NCBI GenBank assembly: GCA_963678205.1
Contig: OY782760.1
Location: 806,001-870,000 of the forward strand
Source: G963556115 sp963678205
GTDB lineage: Bacteria; Planctomycetota; SZUA-567
Length of the DNA stretch: 64,000 nucleotides
Direction of reading: 5' to 3'
The number at the start of each line of letters is the position of its first letter. Position 1 is the first letter of the stretch. Below the pieces are notes generated by a model that was not told the DNA's origin, did no database searches, and saw nothing but the letters and a program-made list of their open reading frames with translations. Shown here in pieces: positions 34,339-43,438 of this stretch. The position numbers were made by a program, and so were the translations under genes.

Positions 34339-35142
34339 TTATTCAAAAGATTTTTTAATTATTTCAAGTCTTTCAGAAAGAGTTAAGCTATTTTCTGGCG
34401 CAGGTTCTATTTTTTGATCTGCTGGGGGGTGATATCTATACACTTCACATATTGTTCCGGTTGTAATTCCTGAAAATGGAATGGTAAGAGGGGTAGAGAA
34501 TTTCTTAACAGCACAAATGCTATCATAAAATGAAATAGATTTTACATATTTATTGAGATATAACATTTGTTCGTATATTTTTTTACTTCTAGCATCAAGA
34601 TTTTCTATTGATTGAATATGACGAGCATTGATAACTTCAACATATGTTTTAAAAAATTCAATTGATGAACTAGGTGCACGATATCCTCCGCCGCATCCTG
34701 GGTGATAACTTGTGCATAAATCTTCAGCTATATATATCCCCCCATCATTGAGTTTATTCATAAAAAGATACTCAAAAGCAGTTATTACATCTGAGCACAT
34801 GTGAGAACCATCATCTAAAATTATATCAAATTTCACGCTATTTAGATTATGGTTCCAAAATTCTTCTGAAGTGGCATCACCAAGAAAAAAATGAATATTA
34901 TCTTCAAAAACGAGTTTTTTGCAATTCGGGTCAATGTCTATTCCATATATTTGCGAATCTTCAGGGAGGAATTTCTTCCACATTTGAAGTGAACCGCCAT
35001 TTCTAACGCCAATCTCTAATATATTGACAGGAATGTCTTTCTGAATATATTTTTCTAATAGCTCTTCATAAACAAATAAATAATTATCAAATTTGCTGGA
35101 TTGGTAATCATTATGTTCGCAATAAATATCAGCATATGACAT
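34339..35142 (-). CDS. Class I SAM-dependent methyltransferase
   Basis: A 267-aa enzyme with a Rossmann methyltransferase fold. Motif I is NILEIGVRNGGSLQMW, the acidic residue at the end of beta 2 is in IYGIDIDPNC, and the IILDDGSHMCSDV segment carries the family's DDGSH. This pattern is shared with sugar and macrolide O-methyltransferases of the MycE type, and with unknown methyltransferases in glycan clusters. It sits 33 nt downstream of the exopolysaccharide-export genes on the same strand, so methylation of the exported glycan is plausible but inferred. Confidence 0.82.
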   Translation of the reverse strand: MSYADIYCEHNDYQSSKFDNYLFVYEELLEKYIQKDIPVNILEIGVRNGGSLQMWKKFLPEDSQIYGIDIDPNCKKLVFEDNIHFFLGDATSEEFWNHNLNSVKFDIILDDGSHMCSDVITAFEYLFMNKLNDGGIYIAEDLCTSYHPGCGGGYRAPSSSIEFFKTYVEVINARHIQSIENLDARSKKIYEQMLYLNKYVKSISFYDSICAVKKFSTPLTIPFSGITTGTICEVYRYHPPADQKIEPAPENSLTLSERLEIIKKSFE

Positions 35143-35175
35143 TTTGACTCTCCTTAAAGTTAAATTATAGCGAAA

Positions 35176-36084
35176 TTATAGCGTTTCAAGGTTTGCAAGT
35201 ATATCTTCTTCAGCCTCGGCGTAATTATCTACTGGTACCAGATCTTCGGCCCATACTTCGTCAAGCATTCTTTGAGTTCCTAAATCGTTACGCAGTCCCA
35301 GTTCTTTTGCAACTGCAATGATAATGTCTGGTTTGATCTTACTGTGACCTTCTGTAAAGGCAGTGATGAGAGCTAGTTCGCATATCCGGTTTATATTTCC
35401 TGGAACTCCTCCACTTGACTCGTATACCATTTCTGCTGCTTTTTTGGTAAAGACACCTCTGTTACATCGTGATGCCTTGATTCTTGCTAGAATATAGGTT
35501 GCGGTTTCATCTTCATTGAGTGGTGCTAATTTTATTTTCATTCCGACTTTTGTGTTGAATGAGCTGGCTTCACTAAGTTTACCATATATACCTTCTTGTC
35601 CGACTAGAATCATTGAGAGTACTGGTGTGCCTTTAACTTCAATGTTGTATAGCATGCGAATGTCATTAAGCAGTGATATATCAGAAATAGCGTGGGCATC
35701 ATCAAGCACAACAAGAACTTTGCCACCTTTTTTCCCGATAAATTCAATTCTTCTTTCAAGTGACTCAAATACGGTATGCCCTTCTAATATTTCTCCTTCG
35801 AGTTTATGAAGAATATCTAAAAAAACAGCGTCTCTTAAGCCAGATGGATTAGATATATATATAGCTGCCCAGCCAGAATTTTCAAAATCATGCATGCACA
35901 TTTTTGCAAGTTCAGTTTTTCCAGTGCCGGCCTCACCGCTTAAGCAGGCAATACCAAGACCCATCGCAATAACGTAGCGCATTCTTGTAAGTGCCAGCAT
36001 TGCACTCTCAACGGGTACAAATAGATTTGGGTTATGACTGTTGTCAAATGGTCGTCTTTTCATTCCCCAATGATTAAGGTACAT
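35176..36084 (-). CDS. ExeA-family AAA ATPase of an exopolysaccharide/exosortase-type locus
   Basis: The 302-aa ATPase begins with the family signature MYLNHWGMKRRPFDNSHNPN. Walker A is GEAGTGKT (50-57), Walker B ends at Asp128-Asp129 (KVLVVLDDAH), with the sensor-type VPGNINRICELAL region near residue 240. ExeA-type ATPases use energy for assembly of envelope secretion structures, and a subfamily is a standard partner of chain-length and kinase genes in exosortase (XrtA/PEP-CTERM) clusters. There is no peptidoglycan-binding C-terminal domain, which fits that shorter subfamily. It lies 21 nt after the kinase-like gene. No exosortase gene was seen. Confidence 0.88.
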   Translation of the reverse strand: MYLNHWGMKRRPFDNSHNPNLFVPVESAMLALTRMRYVIAMGLGIACLSGEAGTGKTELAKMCMHDFENSGWAAIYISNPSGLRDAVFLDILHKLEGEILEGHTVFESLERRIEFIGKKGGKVLVVLDDAHAISDISLLNDIRMLYNIEVKGTPVLSMILVGQEGIYGKLSEASSFNTKVGMKIKLAPLNEDETATYILARIKASRCNRGVFTKKAAEMVYESSGGVPGNINRICELALITAFTEGHSKIKPDIIIAVAKELGLRNDLGTQRMLDEVWAEDLVPVDNYAEAEEDILANLETL

Positions 36085-36105
36085 TGATTGTTTCTCCGTA
36101 ATATG

Positions 36106-36825
36106 TTAGTCCATAGCATTCAAGATAACGCCCAAGAATCTGCCACCAAGCTCTTTGGTGTTTTTTTCAAAAATTTTTATATTCACTGGGTCTGGTTTTT
36201 GAGAAGAAATAAGTATTACACCAGTACTGCGACTAATAGCTTGGTCTGCAATTATGTTGAAACCACTTGGTGATGCGTCAACAATAATTAAGTCAAATGA
36301 GGAGGTTAACCTATTCCAGAATTCATCTATATTTGATTTTATACTAGATGATCTGAGAGAAAGTAGATATAAATTATCCTCGGAGGCATATGAAATATAC
36401 TCTTCAATTTTTTGTGGATTTGTTATTGTCAGAGCTTCTTCATCAGTTATTATAGGGTATATACATCCAGAGAATCCATTGCAGAATTCTAGGAGTAATA
36501 TTTTTTTGTTTTCTTCGCGCGCCCATAGCCTAGCTATATTTGTTGCCGTGAAAGTAACACCTTGCCCGGGTTCTATAGAGGAAAAAGTAAGCACTGACGG
36601 TTCATAGCGCTTGAGCTCAGAAAATAAGGCATTATATTCATTGGTGTAATATGGTTTACTGTCGGATTCTATTGAAGCGATAAACTCAAAATCAATCTCT
36701 AACCGTGGTATTATCTTTACTGGTTTGAGTGTATTAAAGCTTGTTTGTGGACGAGCCATATTTAAGAGTTCGGCACTCTTGTCAATTAATGCTGTGAATG
36801 CTAGATCGATTTCATGTACACTCAT
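36106..36825 (-). CDS. CpsD/CapB-like BY-kinase homologue with degenerate P-loop
   Basis: The 239-aa protein occupies the BY-kinase position of an exopolysaccharide cluster and has the right fold: an N-terminal lead-in, Walker A-like SSIEPGQGVT (82-91), Walker A'-like ILLLEF and Walker B-like FDLIIVDASP (Asp183). The essential Lys of the P-loop (GKST in active enzymes) is Val90, and the Asp of Walker A' is Glu113. There is no C-terminal tyrosine cluster. It is therefore probably an inactive pseudo-kinase or a scaffold that talks to the chain-length protein upstream. The ORF itself is intact. Confidence 0.75.
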   Translation of the reverse strand: MSVHEIDLAFTALIDKSAELLNMARPQTSFNTLKPVKIIPRLEIDFEFIASIESDSKPYYTNEYNALFSELKRYEPSVLTFSSIEPGQGVTFTATNIARLWAREENKKILLLEFCNGFSGCIYPIITDEEALTITNPQKIEEYISYASEDNLYLLSLRSSSIKSNIDEFWNRLTSSFDLIIVDASPSGFNIIADQAISRSTGVILISSQKPDPVNIKIFEKNTKELGGRFLGVILNAMD

Positions 36826-36855
36826 TATGTTATTCTGTTCTTTCTGTATACTTAT

Positions 36856-38202
36856 TTAGCTTTGTGTTATTTTAGAACCACCAATTTTACCAATTTTTCC
36901 TAAAACAGGAAATTCAGGAGTTGCTTCAACCTCTTCTAATTTAAAGGAACTTTTCTTGGTACTGTACATTATAAGGGCAGCTCCTACTAGACCCGCAAAG
37001 CCTGCAATAGAATATATTAAATATAAATTTGGGCCTTCAATTTTTTCAATATTATTTGAGATAATATAGCCAAGTATTGGAGAATTCGTAATTTTAGGAG
37101 GGGATTTCTGGAAAGTTTCAATCTCTTTCTCTAATATTTCCCGTCTGCTTGAATCTTTATCTTTCTGTGCATCGCTGACAAGTACTTTTAAATCATCAAG
37201 TCTTGCAAGTGTCTTTGAAGTAAGAGTATCAAGCTTTGAATTTAATGCAGCAATATTGCCTCTTGTCGTAATTATTTTGCTGTTAAATTCTGCAATTTTA
37301 GGATTAGTAATCTCTTTAGTGTCTTCAACAACTTTTGGGTTGCGGGTGAGCGCATTTATTTGTTCCTGTAACTCATCGATTTCATCCGACATTTTAATAA
37401 CTGTAGGATGCATTGTTGTTGCACGTTTAAGAAGTCTCATGCGTGATGCTTCTAATGCTGCTTTTTTATCCTTGAGTGCTGATAATTCTGGAGTGTCTTC
37501 ATAATGGACTATTCTTTTTTCTGTAATTTGAGTAACTTGATTTTCTGGGGCACTGATCCACTCTGATAGAACAAGCATACGGGACGCTTCTGTTTTAAGA
37601 TTCAGATTAGTTTCTTCAATGGTTGCAATATTTGTAATTAGTTCGCTTAGAATACTTTTATATCTTGGGTTGTCCTCAAACATTATTTCCCAGCCTGCCG
37701 GGAGTATGGTGTGACTTTTAAGTGCGTCACGTATTTCATTTATAAGTGCATAATACTCTTCTGTCTCTTTATCGTTATTTTCAATGATTTCTAGTTTGCG
37801 TTTTAAAGCCTGAAGATTGGTATCGAATTCTTGTTTGTCAGTAGCGTATTGCCTTTCATTATCGGTTCTTACAGACTCTTTAATTTGATCCTGTAATATT
37901 AATAAGTTTGAACTTATCCGCAGTTTATTATCTTCAGTATCTGAAATTACAAGTTTTTCTTTGCTTACATTATCGATTGAAATGTTCGGTATATTATTTT
38001 CTTTTAAGGTAGATTCAACGCGAGATAATACATCACCTTTGTTGCCTTCATTATAGCATATTTCCATATGACCTTTGTATAATTTTGGCGTCATATGTAC
38101 TAGAGCAATACCACCGCCCAAAGCAAGGATAATCCATAATCCTGCTATAATACGTCGCTTTATTGATGCGCCTTGTCTTTCTTCAAATGATACATTTGGC
38201 AT
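36856..38202 (-). CDS. Polysaccharide chain-length determinant / co-polymerase (Wzz/GumC type)
   Basis: The 448-aa inner-membrane protein has two terminal membrane helices (about 16-35 and 400-420) around a long periplasmic region with heptad-like coiled coil (about 100-375). This is the PCP architecture that sets glycan chain length and couples to the export channel. Its cytoplasmic ends are short, so the kinase domain is not fused but supplied by the downstream gene at 36825. In exosortase loci the same trio occurs. Sequence conservation in this family is low; the call rests on topology and neighbours. Confidence 0.85.
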   Translation of the reverse strand: MPNVSFEERQGASIKRRIIAGLWIILALGGGIALVHMTPKLYKGHMEICYNEGNKGDVLSRVESTLKENNIPNISIDNVSKEKLVISDTEDNKLRISSNLLILQDQIKESVRTDNERQYATDKQEFDTNLQALKRKLEIIENNDKETEEYYALINEIRDALKSHTILPAGWEIMFEDNPRYKSILSELITNIATIEETNLNLKTEASRMLVLSEWISAPENQVTQITEKRIVHYEDTPELSALKDKKAALEASRMRLLKRATTMHPTVIKMSDEIDELQEQINALTRNPKVVEDTKEITNPKIAEFNSKIITTRGNIAALNSKLDTLTSKTLARLDDLKVLVSDAQKDKDSSRREILEKEIETFQKSPPKITNSPILGYIISNNIEKIEGPNLYLIYSIAGFAGLVGAALIMYSTKKSSFKLEEVEATPEFPVLGKIGKIGGSKITQS

Positions 38203-38230
38203 GTTATTTACCTCAATTTATTAAGTTGTG

Positions 38231-39469
38231 TTAAAGCAAAAATCCACATATTGCTGCAACTTTACCCATCAAACTTAGATTTTCCCACTCATTTTTGCCG
38301 TAAGGTTCTGAAGTTGATTCTTGATGATTATTGTTATTGTTGGTGTTTATATTATTATTATTTATAATCAAGTTCCCTGATGTTCCGCGTTTGCTCGCAT
38401 ATTCTGGTGGTTGGAGCATAAGTTTGTAGTTATCCTTGATAAGAATCCTTTGAATATAAGTTTCAAGTTCAGGGTCATCTCGATCTGGTACAATAATGAT
38501 TTGACCAGGCTTTACTACAGGGTTATTCTTGCCTAGACCACCGAATATTGACTCTGCAACATTATATTTGTTGGCAATTGGGTGAATTCTATGAGGAGTG
38601 ATCAGAACTACTTCTCCCAGCCAGCCTCTATCTATATGGTTGAATTCGTCTCTTGCTTGAGCGTTTCCTTCCGCATTGATACTCTGTGCTTGAGCAAGGA
38701 GTGTAGAGTCAGACCTGAATACAGCTTCACTAAGCTTTATAGGTTTCTTGCCTATTGGGAAACGTCCTTGATTCTTTACTCCGCCAAATATGTAGTAGTA
38801 TCCGCCTCTGGCTTCCAAAGTAGTTACTCTGACTGCAGGGCTCTTCCTGATATATGGCCGGATAGTGTTCACAATATTGTTAGCTATCTGATTGGTGTCT
38901 AGACCTTTTGCTTTCACAAAATCTTCTGTACCTGGAAGCTGTATATAGCCGTCATCAGCAACTGTTACCTCGCCACAGAATTCAGGGCTGTTTTTCACTA
39001 CAATTTTAAGAATGTCGCCTTCTAAATGACGGTATGTTTTGTCTGATTCTTCTTTACCGTATGCTCCGCCGTATATTTTCTGCTCTATAGGCATAGGAAG
39101 CTTAGGGTTCATTCCTGCAACAGGTAACGCTCTAGAGGCAACAAGATCAGGATTTAGACCCTGTCTAAGTGGATCATGAATACCTTGCCATCTATCAGCA
39201 GCAGGTATTTTTTCTGTAATTTCTTGCATCGCTGGTAGTACAGGTGGAGTGCCGACACCGACATTAGCCATGGCAAAGGCCGGATAACCCATTGTCTTTG
39301 GGGGAGTTGGCTTAACCTTATATACTGCAGGGGCTGATAGGCCATTTGCTCCATATGCAACAGGCCCTTCATTTGTCGTGTATAACCTAGGATTTGGCTC
39401 AGTATTACACCCTGCCATTATGAGTATTGCAGTAATCAATAATATCTCTGCTATACGTCTAAATATCAT
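38231..39469 (-). CDS. Outer-membrane polysaccharide export lipoprotein (Wza type)
   Basis: A 412-aa lipoprotein with a signal peptide and lipobox MAGC (Cys21). A poly-export domain (about 145-240, DGYIQLPGTEDFVKAKG region) and an SLBB-like region follow. It should form the outer-membrane exit for the glycan, working with the chain-length protein 28 nt downstream. The C-terminus is odd: an Asn-rich stretch (about 370-385, made of Asn-Ile-Asn-Thr repeats) followed by a hydrophobic end (VAAICGFLL) instead of a simple amphipathic helix. A 95-residue Pro-rich N-terminal stretch precedes the export domain. Confidence 0.85.
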   Translation of the reverse strand: MIFRRIAEILLITAILIMAGCNTEPNPRLYTTNEGPVAYGANGLSAPAVYKVKPTPPKTMGYPAFAMANVGVGTPPVLPAMQEITEKIPAADRWQGIHDPLRQGLNPDLVASRALPVAGMNPKLPMPIEQKIYGGAYGKEESDKTYRHLEGDILKIVVKNSPEFCGEVTVADDGYIQLPGTEDFVKAKGLDTNQIANNIVNTIRPYIRKSPAVRVTTLEARGGYYYIFGGVKNQGRFPIGKKPIKLSEAVFRSDSTLLAQAQSINAEGNAQARDEFNHIDRGWLGEVVLITPHRIHPIANKYNVAESIFGGLGKNNPVVKPGQIIIVPDRDDPELETYIQRILIKDNYKLMLQPPEYASKRGTSGNLIINNNNINTNNNNNHQESTSEPYGKNEWENLSLMGKVAAICGFLL

Positions 39470-39659
39470 TATTTTTTATCTCCAATAAGGTTGATGCGTA
39501 CAGATAGCTATAGTTTTATCGGCAAAGTTGATAAATATAATCCACTAAAATCAATAAAATTCGTCTGGAACTATGCATATATGTGTATACAATTAACAGA
39601 GTAGTATCAGATTAGACTGATAAGTTATTAAGTAATAGTCAGTTAGATAAGGGAAAAAA

Positions 39660-40790
39660 GTGTTGAGAATAGTAGCGGATAAGAATCAGCCTCTTGTTGA
39701 TGAGTATTTTAGCAGTTTTGGGTCGATTATAAAGTTGTCTCCAGAAGAAATTAATAATCAAGTGCTTATTGATTTTAGAGCTGATGTATTGATATGCAGA
39801 TCAACAATAAAGATTAATGAGGATTTGCTTAGAAATACGAATATAAAATATGTTGGTACTTGCACAATAGGCTATGATCATGTGGATTTGAATTATCTTA
39901 AGAATAGGGGAATAGGTTTTGCCTCAGCACCAGGGTGTAACGCCAATAGTGTGGGGGAATACATTTTAGCTGCATTGATAAAAATTTCTCTGAAATATGG
40001 CTACGACATTTCTTCAAAAACACTTGGAATTGTTGGTGTAGGAAATGTTGGGAAAAAAGTTGCTCAAAAAGCTAAGGCATTAGGGATAAATATTCTCTTT
40101 AATGATCCTCCTCGTCAGAGAAATGAAGGGGGTAATGATTTTTGCTCTCTAACAGAATTACTACAGAGGAGTGATTTTGTCACCCTTCATGTACCGCTTA
40201 TAATGTCAGGGGTTGATAAGACTTTTGGAATGGTGGGGGATGAATTTTTTGAAAATATAAAAAATGGTGCAGTCTTTATAAATGCTTCAAGGGGAGCGGT
40301 TGTAAAGGAGGAACCAGTGCTAAGAGCTTTAAAGGAAGGTGTTATTTCTGAATATGTAATAGATGTTTATGAGAATGAACCGAATGTTTCCCGAGAACTT
40401 GTAAATAATGCTTATATTGCCACGGAACATATTTCGGGTCATTCAATTGATGGTAAAATTAATGGCACCAAGATGATATTTAATTCTTTAAAAGAATATT
40501 TTTCAATGAATATTGATATTGATATGAAAGATCCTAATAATAAATATGTAGGTAACATTGTTATACCTGATGGTTTAGCTGGAATTCGTGCAATTGAGTA
40601 TGCTGTTGATCAGTGTTATGATATTATGAAAGACTCAGAGGAACTTAAAGCAGCTCCTGATAATTTTAAGGAATTGAGGAAAAACTATAAAATCAGGTAT
40701 GAGTTTTCTCACTATTGTGTTGAGGGTAGAGACAATAAAATATTAGATATCTTGTATAATTTAGGATTCGGCAGGTCTGATTGTGAATAG
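39660..40790 (+). CDS. pdxB: 4-phosphoerythronate dehydrogenase (PdxB)
   Basis: The 376-aa D-2-hydroxyacid dehydrogenase matches E. coli PdxB over its full length: LRIVADKNQPLVDEYFSSFG, KYVGTCTIGYDHVDLNYL, APGCNANSVGEY, the NAD loop GIVGVGNVGKK, INASRGAVVKEE and the C-terminal PdxB dimerisation domain ending RKNYKIRYEFS. It oxidises 4-phosphoerythronate in the DXP-dependent route to pyridoxal phosphate. The start is a GTG with AAGGGA upstream. Its last 8 nt overlap the next gene, so the two are translationally linked even though the neighbour is not a vitamin B6 gene. Confidence 0.93.
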   Translation: MLRIVADKNQPLVDEYFSSFGSIIKLSPEEINNQVLIDFRADVLICRSTIKINEDLLRNTNIKYVGTCTIGYDHVDLNYLKNRGIGFASAPGCNANSVGEYILAALIKISLKYGYDISSKTLGIVGVGNVGKKVAQKAKALGINILFNDPPRQRNEGGNDFCSLTELLQRSDFVTLHVPLIMSGVDKTFGMVGDEFFENIKNGAVFINASRGAVVKEEPVLRALKEGVISEYVIDVYENEPNVSRELVNNAYIATEHISGHSIDGKINGTKMIFNSLKEYFSMNIDIDMKDPNNKYVGNIVIPDGLAGIRAIEYAVDQCYDIMKDSEELKAAPDNFKELRKNYKIRYEFSHYCVEGRDNKILDILYNLGFGRSDCE

Positions 40791-42144
40791 ATTCTGGATG
40801 TTTTGGATAGTTATGTTTATCTCTGCTATAGCTACAGTAGATGCTGTTGCTGAGGCAGATATCGCTGCCTATAACAGAGCAAAAGATTATTGGGCTGAGG
40901 GCAATTATAAGCAGGCAGCTATAGAATTTCAAAACTGTCAGTCATTTGCAACTGACCTTGCTGAAAAGGCGGCATTTGCCTATCCTATTGCAGAGGAAAA
41001 GTGTAGCAACTTGGAGGCTGCTGAAGAGGGATATATTTATTTTATTAAGAATTTTAGGACATCCAATTTTCTAGAAAATGCAAAATTAAGGTTGATTAAT
41101 CTGCTGGTAAAAAAAGGCGATTATGCAGAAGCAGAGTATTTTCTTCATACTTTATCGCCTAATAGTTCGCAAAATGGTATAGAACAGACCAGAGAATTAT
41201 TGATTATAAATTGTTATCTTGGTTTAGGGCAGTTTAGTAATGTTGATTATGGCATAAAAAAGTATGTTGAAAAATTTTGTGATCAAAAAAACTGTTCTAA
41301 CTATAAATTATGGAATGCGTGGTATCATTTAGATCAGAATGAGTATACTGCTGAATCTGAACTTGAAGCATTGATAAATAGTGCTGGTAATGAAGATGTA
41401 GTAAAAAAAGCTAAAAAATACCTTGTACCGTTACTTATAAAAAATAATAAAGTAGACATGGCTGTAAAGAATATGCTTGAGCTTATCGAGCAAGGAGTAA
41501 TATATAGTAGTACTGAACTTTTATGGCTAGCAAAGTATCTCAAGGATATGCGAGAGTTGACTCTGGCAAGTGGAATTTTAAACAAAATAATTGCCAAACC
41601 GGACAATACCATGATAAAGGCGATTGCTATTAATGATTTAGCTCAGGTTCAGACTGAAGACAGGAAGTTTCATGATGCATTGAGTAATTTTCCTTTGGTT
41701 CAAAAAGCACTTCTAAATTCTAGTGCGAGTATTGGTAAAATTAGTGTTTTGGGAAAACTGTCAGAATATTATAATGTACTTACTCTTAGAAAACTCGATC
41801 AAACTATTACTGCTCATGCAATTCTTGATAAGCTTGAGCCTGCAATTTATGACCCGCTGTACTATAAAATACTGTATGAACAGGGGATGGTTGCTTTGAG
41901 TATGAATAAACCTCAAGTTGCAGCAAAAACTCTTATGCGGGTAGGAATTCTTGCTAAAGATCCAGATTTGTCAGGAAAGGCTTTGCTCAGATGTTATGAT
42001 GCATGCCTTGCGATGGATAATATAAAACTTGGTAGAATATGTCTAGAAGAGCTTGTCGGTAGAAATGCTGGAAGTTATGGTGTGCTTTATCCGAATAGTC
42101 CATATACTGCTCAGGCATATGATATTCTTCATGAGTTAAAATAA
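40783..42144 (+). CDS. Periplasmic TPR-repeat protein
   Basis: The 453-aa protein begins with a signal peptide (about residues 1-23, ending VDAVAEA) and continues as a helical TPR-like solenoid; the first repeats are visible as AKDYWAEGNYKQAAIEF and AEEGYIYFIKNF. It may be a scaffold for an outer-membrane assembly. The start is a GTG overlapping pdxB by 8 nt; an ATG at 40798 is an alternative. The STN-repeat protein follows 52 nt later on the same strand. Both diverge from the exopolysaccharide cluster, so a role in that export system is possible but unproven. Confidence 0.8.
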   Translation: MNRFWMFWIVMFISAIATVDAVAEADIAAYNRAKDYWAEGNYKQAAIEFQNCQSFATDLAEKAAFAYPIAEEKCSNLEAAEEGYIYFIKNFRTSNFLENAKLRLINLLVKKGDYAEAEYFLHTLSPNSSQNGIEQTRELLIINCYLGLGQFSNVDYGIKKYVEKFCDQKNCSNYKLWNAWYHLDQNEYTAESELEALINSAGNEDVVKKAKKYLVPLLIKNNKVDMAVKNMLELIEQGVIYSSTELLWLAKYLKDMRELTLASGILNKIIAKPDNTMIKAIAINDLAQVQTEDRKFHDALSNFPLVQKALLNSSASIGKISVLGKLSEYYNVLTLRKLDQTITAHAILDKLEPAIYDPLYYKILYEQGMVALSMNKPQVAAKTLMRVGILAKDPDLSGKALLRCYDACLAMDNIKLGRICLEELVGRNAGSYGVLYPNSPYTAQAYDILHELK

Positions 42145-42196
42145 GTCAATTTAGATTATCTATCAAAATAACATTTTAGGGTGTAATAAATATAAT

Positions 42197-43369
42197 ATGA
42201 GATTATTTATAGGAGTTGTATTTTTCTTACTAGGTGTTGCTGGAAATTGTCAAGCTGAAGGGCTTGATTTACAGAGTATGCTTAGGAAGAAAGTCACTAT
42301 AGATTTTGATGGGGTTGCTTTTTCAAAGGTGATTACGAGTGTTTCTGAAGTTACAGGACTTGATGTTATTCCTTTAAAATCAGTATCTAATAATAAAATG
42401 CTGAAGGATAAAATTTTTTTAAATGTTAAAGATATGCCAGTAGAGCAATTAATAGATTGGCTTGCAGGAATTCTTGGCTCTAAATATAAAATTTATCTTG
42501 ATGGAAGAGTATATTTATCTGAGAATTATGAGTGGGTAGAAACAAATAAATTTGGGATGTTGTTTGTTGATCTTGAAAAAATGATTTCAGGATCGCAGGA
42601 GCTTGAGCAGTTTGATAGCAGCATTTCAGAGATTACTAAAATAATAACATTATTCGATGATAATTACTATTTAAGGATTGAAGAGCAGGCGGATATGATA
42701 AAGCTTGTTGCGCATATCCCGCGTGAATTAAAATCAATATTTATAAAATTGATTGAGCAGTTTGCGCAGTCGGGTACAAGTATTGATGATTATAAAATAC
42801 CGGAGAATCTGGAGCAGCGTGAGATCAGTAGTAAGCTCAATAGTGTAAAAGATATTAATTATCCGTACTTGCCTTTAAATGTAATAATTAAAAAATTAGA
42901 AGTAGCTTATGATGTAAATATTGCTTGTTCGAATTCTGTTTATATTGAGAAAGAGCTGTTTCCTGAAATTTCCTTAAAACTTGGTAAGGTTACTCTCAAA
43001 GAAGCTATTGAATGTGTAATTGAAAAAACATCATTAGAAGGGGTTGAGTTATCATTGCCTAACGGCATATTTTTAACAAAATATAAATCAAATTGGCAGG
43101 AAGCAGTATCTAGAAGGTTTTTATGGAGTGATACCATAGTTATTAGGTCATATAGTATAAAAAAGCTTAATATGATTATTCCTGGAGATATTCTTATAGA
43201 TCAAATAATTAATAATGTAGCTGTACGTGCATGGTTTGATCCGCTTGCGAGTATACTCTTTTATAAGAAGAGTGGTAATCTGATAGTTTTAGCTGATATT
43301 AATACTCAGAATAGAGTTCTTGCTGCTTTGAAACAGTTGAGCAGCAGGATTGGAAACAAGTTATTTTAA
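42197..43369 (+). CDS. Secreted protein with two STN-like (secretin N-terminal) repeats
   Basis: A 390-aa protein with a signal peptide (about 1-20, ...GNCQA). Two copies of an STN/N0-like fold are visible: about 30-115 (VTIDFDGVAFSKVITSVSEV, later LNVKDMPVEQLIDWLAGIL) and about 222-305 (PYLPLNVIIKKLEVAYDVNI, later LKLGKVTLKEAIECVIEKTS). STN domains normally sit in front of secretin pores or TonB-dependent receptors, but no pore domain follows here. It may be a periplasmic adaptor. The closeness to an ExeA-type ATPase, whose relatives help assemble secretins, is suggestive. Confidence 0.75.
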   Translation: MRLFIGVVFFLLGVAGNCQAEGLDLQSMLRKKVTIDFDGVAFSKVITSVSEVTGLDVIPLKSVSNNKMLKDKIFLNVKDMPVEQLIDWLAGILGSKYKIYLDGRVYLSENYEWVETNKFGMLFVDLEKMISGSQELEQFDSSISEITKIITLFDDNYYLRIEEQADMIKLVAHIPRELKSIFIKLIEQFAQSGTSIDDYKIPENLEQREISSKLNSVKDINYPYLPLNVIIKKLEVAYDVNIACSNSVYIEKELFPEISLKLGKVTLKEAIECVIEKTSLEGVELSLPNGIFLTKYKSNWQEAVSRRFLWSDTIVIRSYSIKKLNMIIPGDILIDQIINNVAVRAWFDPLASILFYKKSGNLIVLADINTQNRVLAALKQLSSRIGNKLF

Positions 43370-43438
43370 CATAGGAGTTTAATTGGTAGTTAATCTGTTT
43401 TGAGCTTATTTTGTTTTACGGGTATTTGAGTCAATAAA

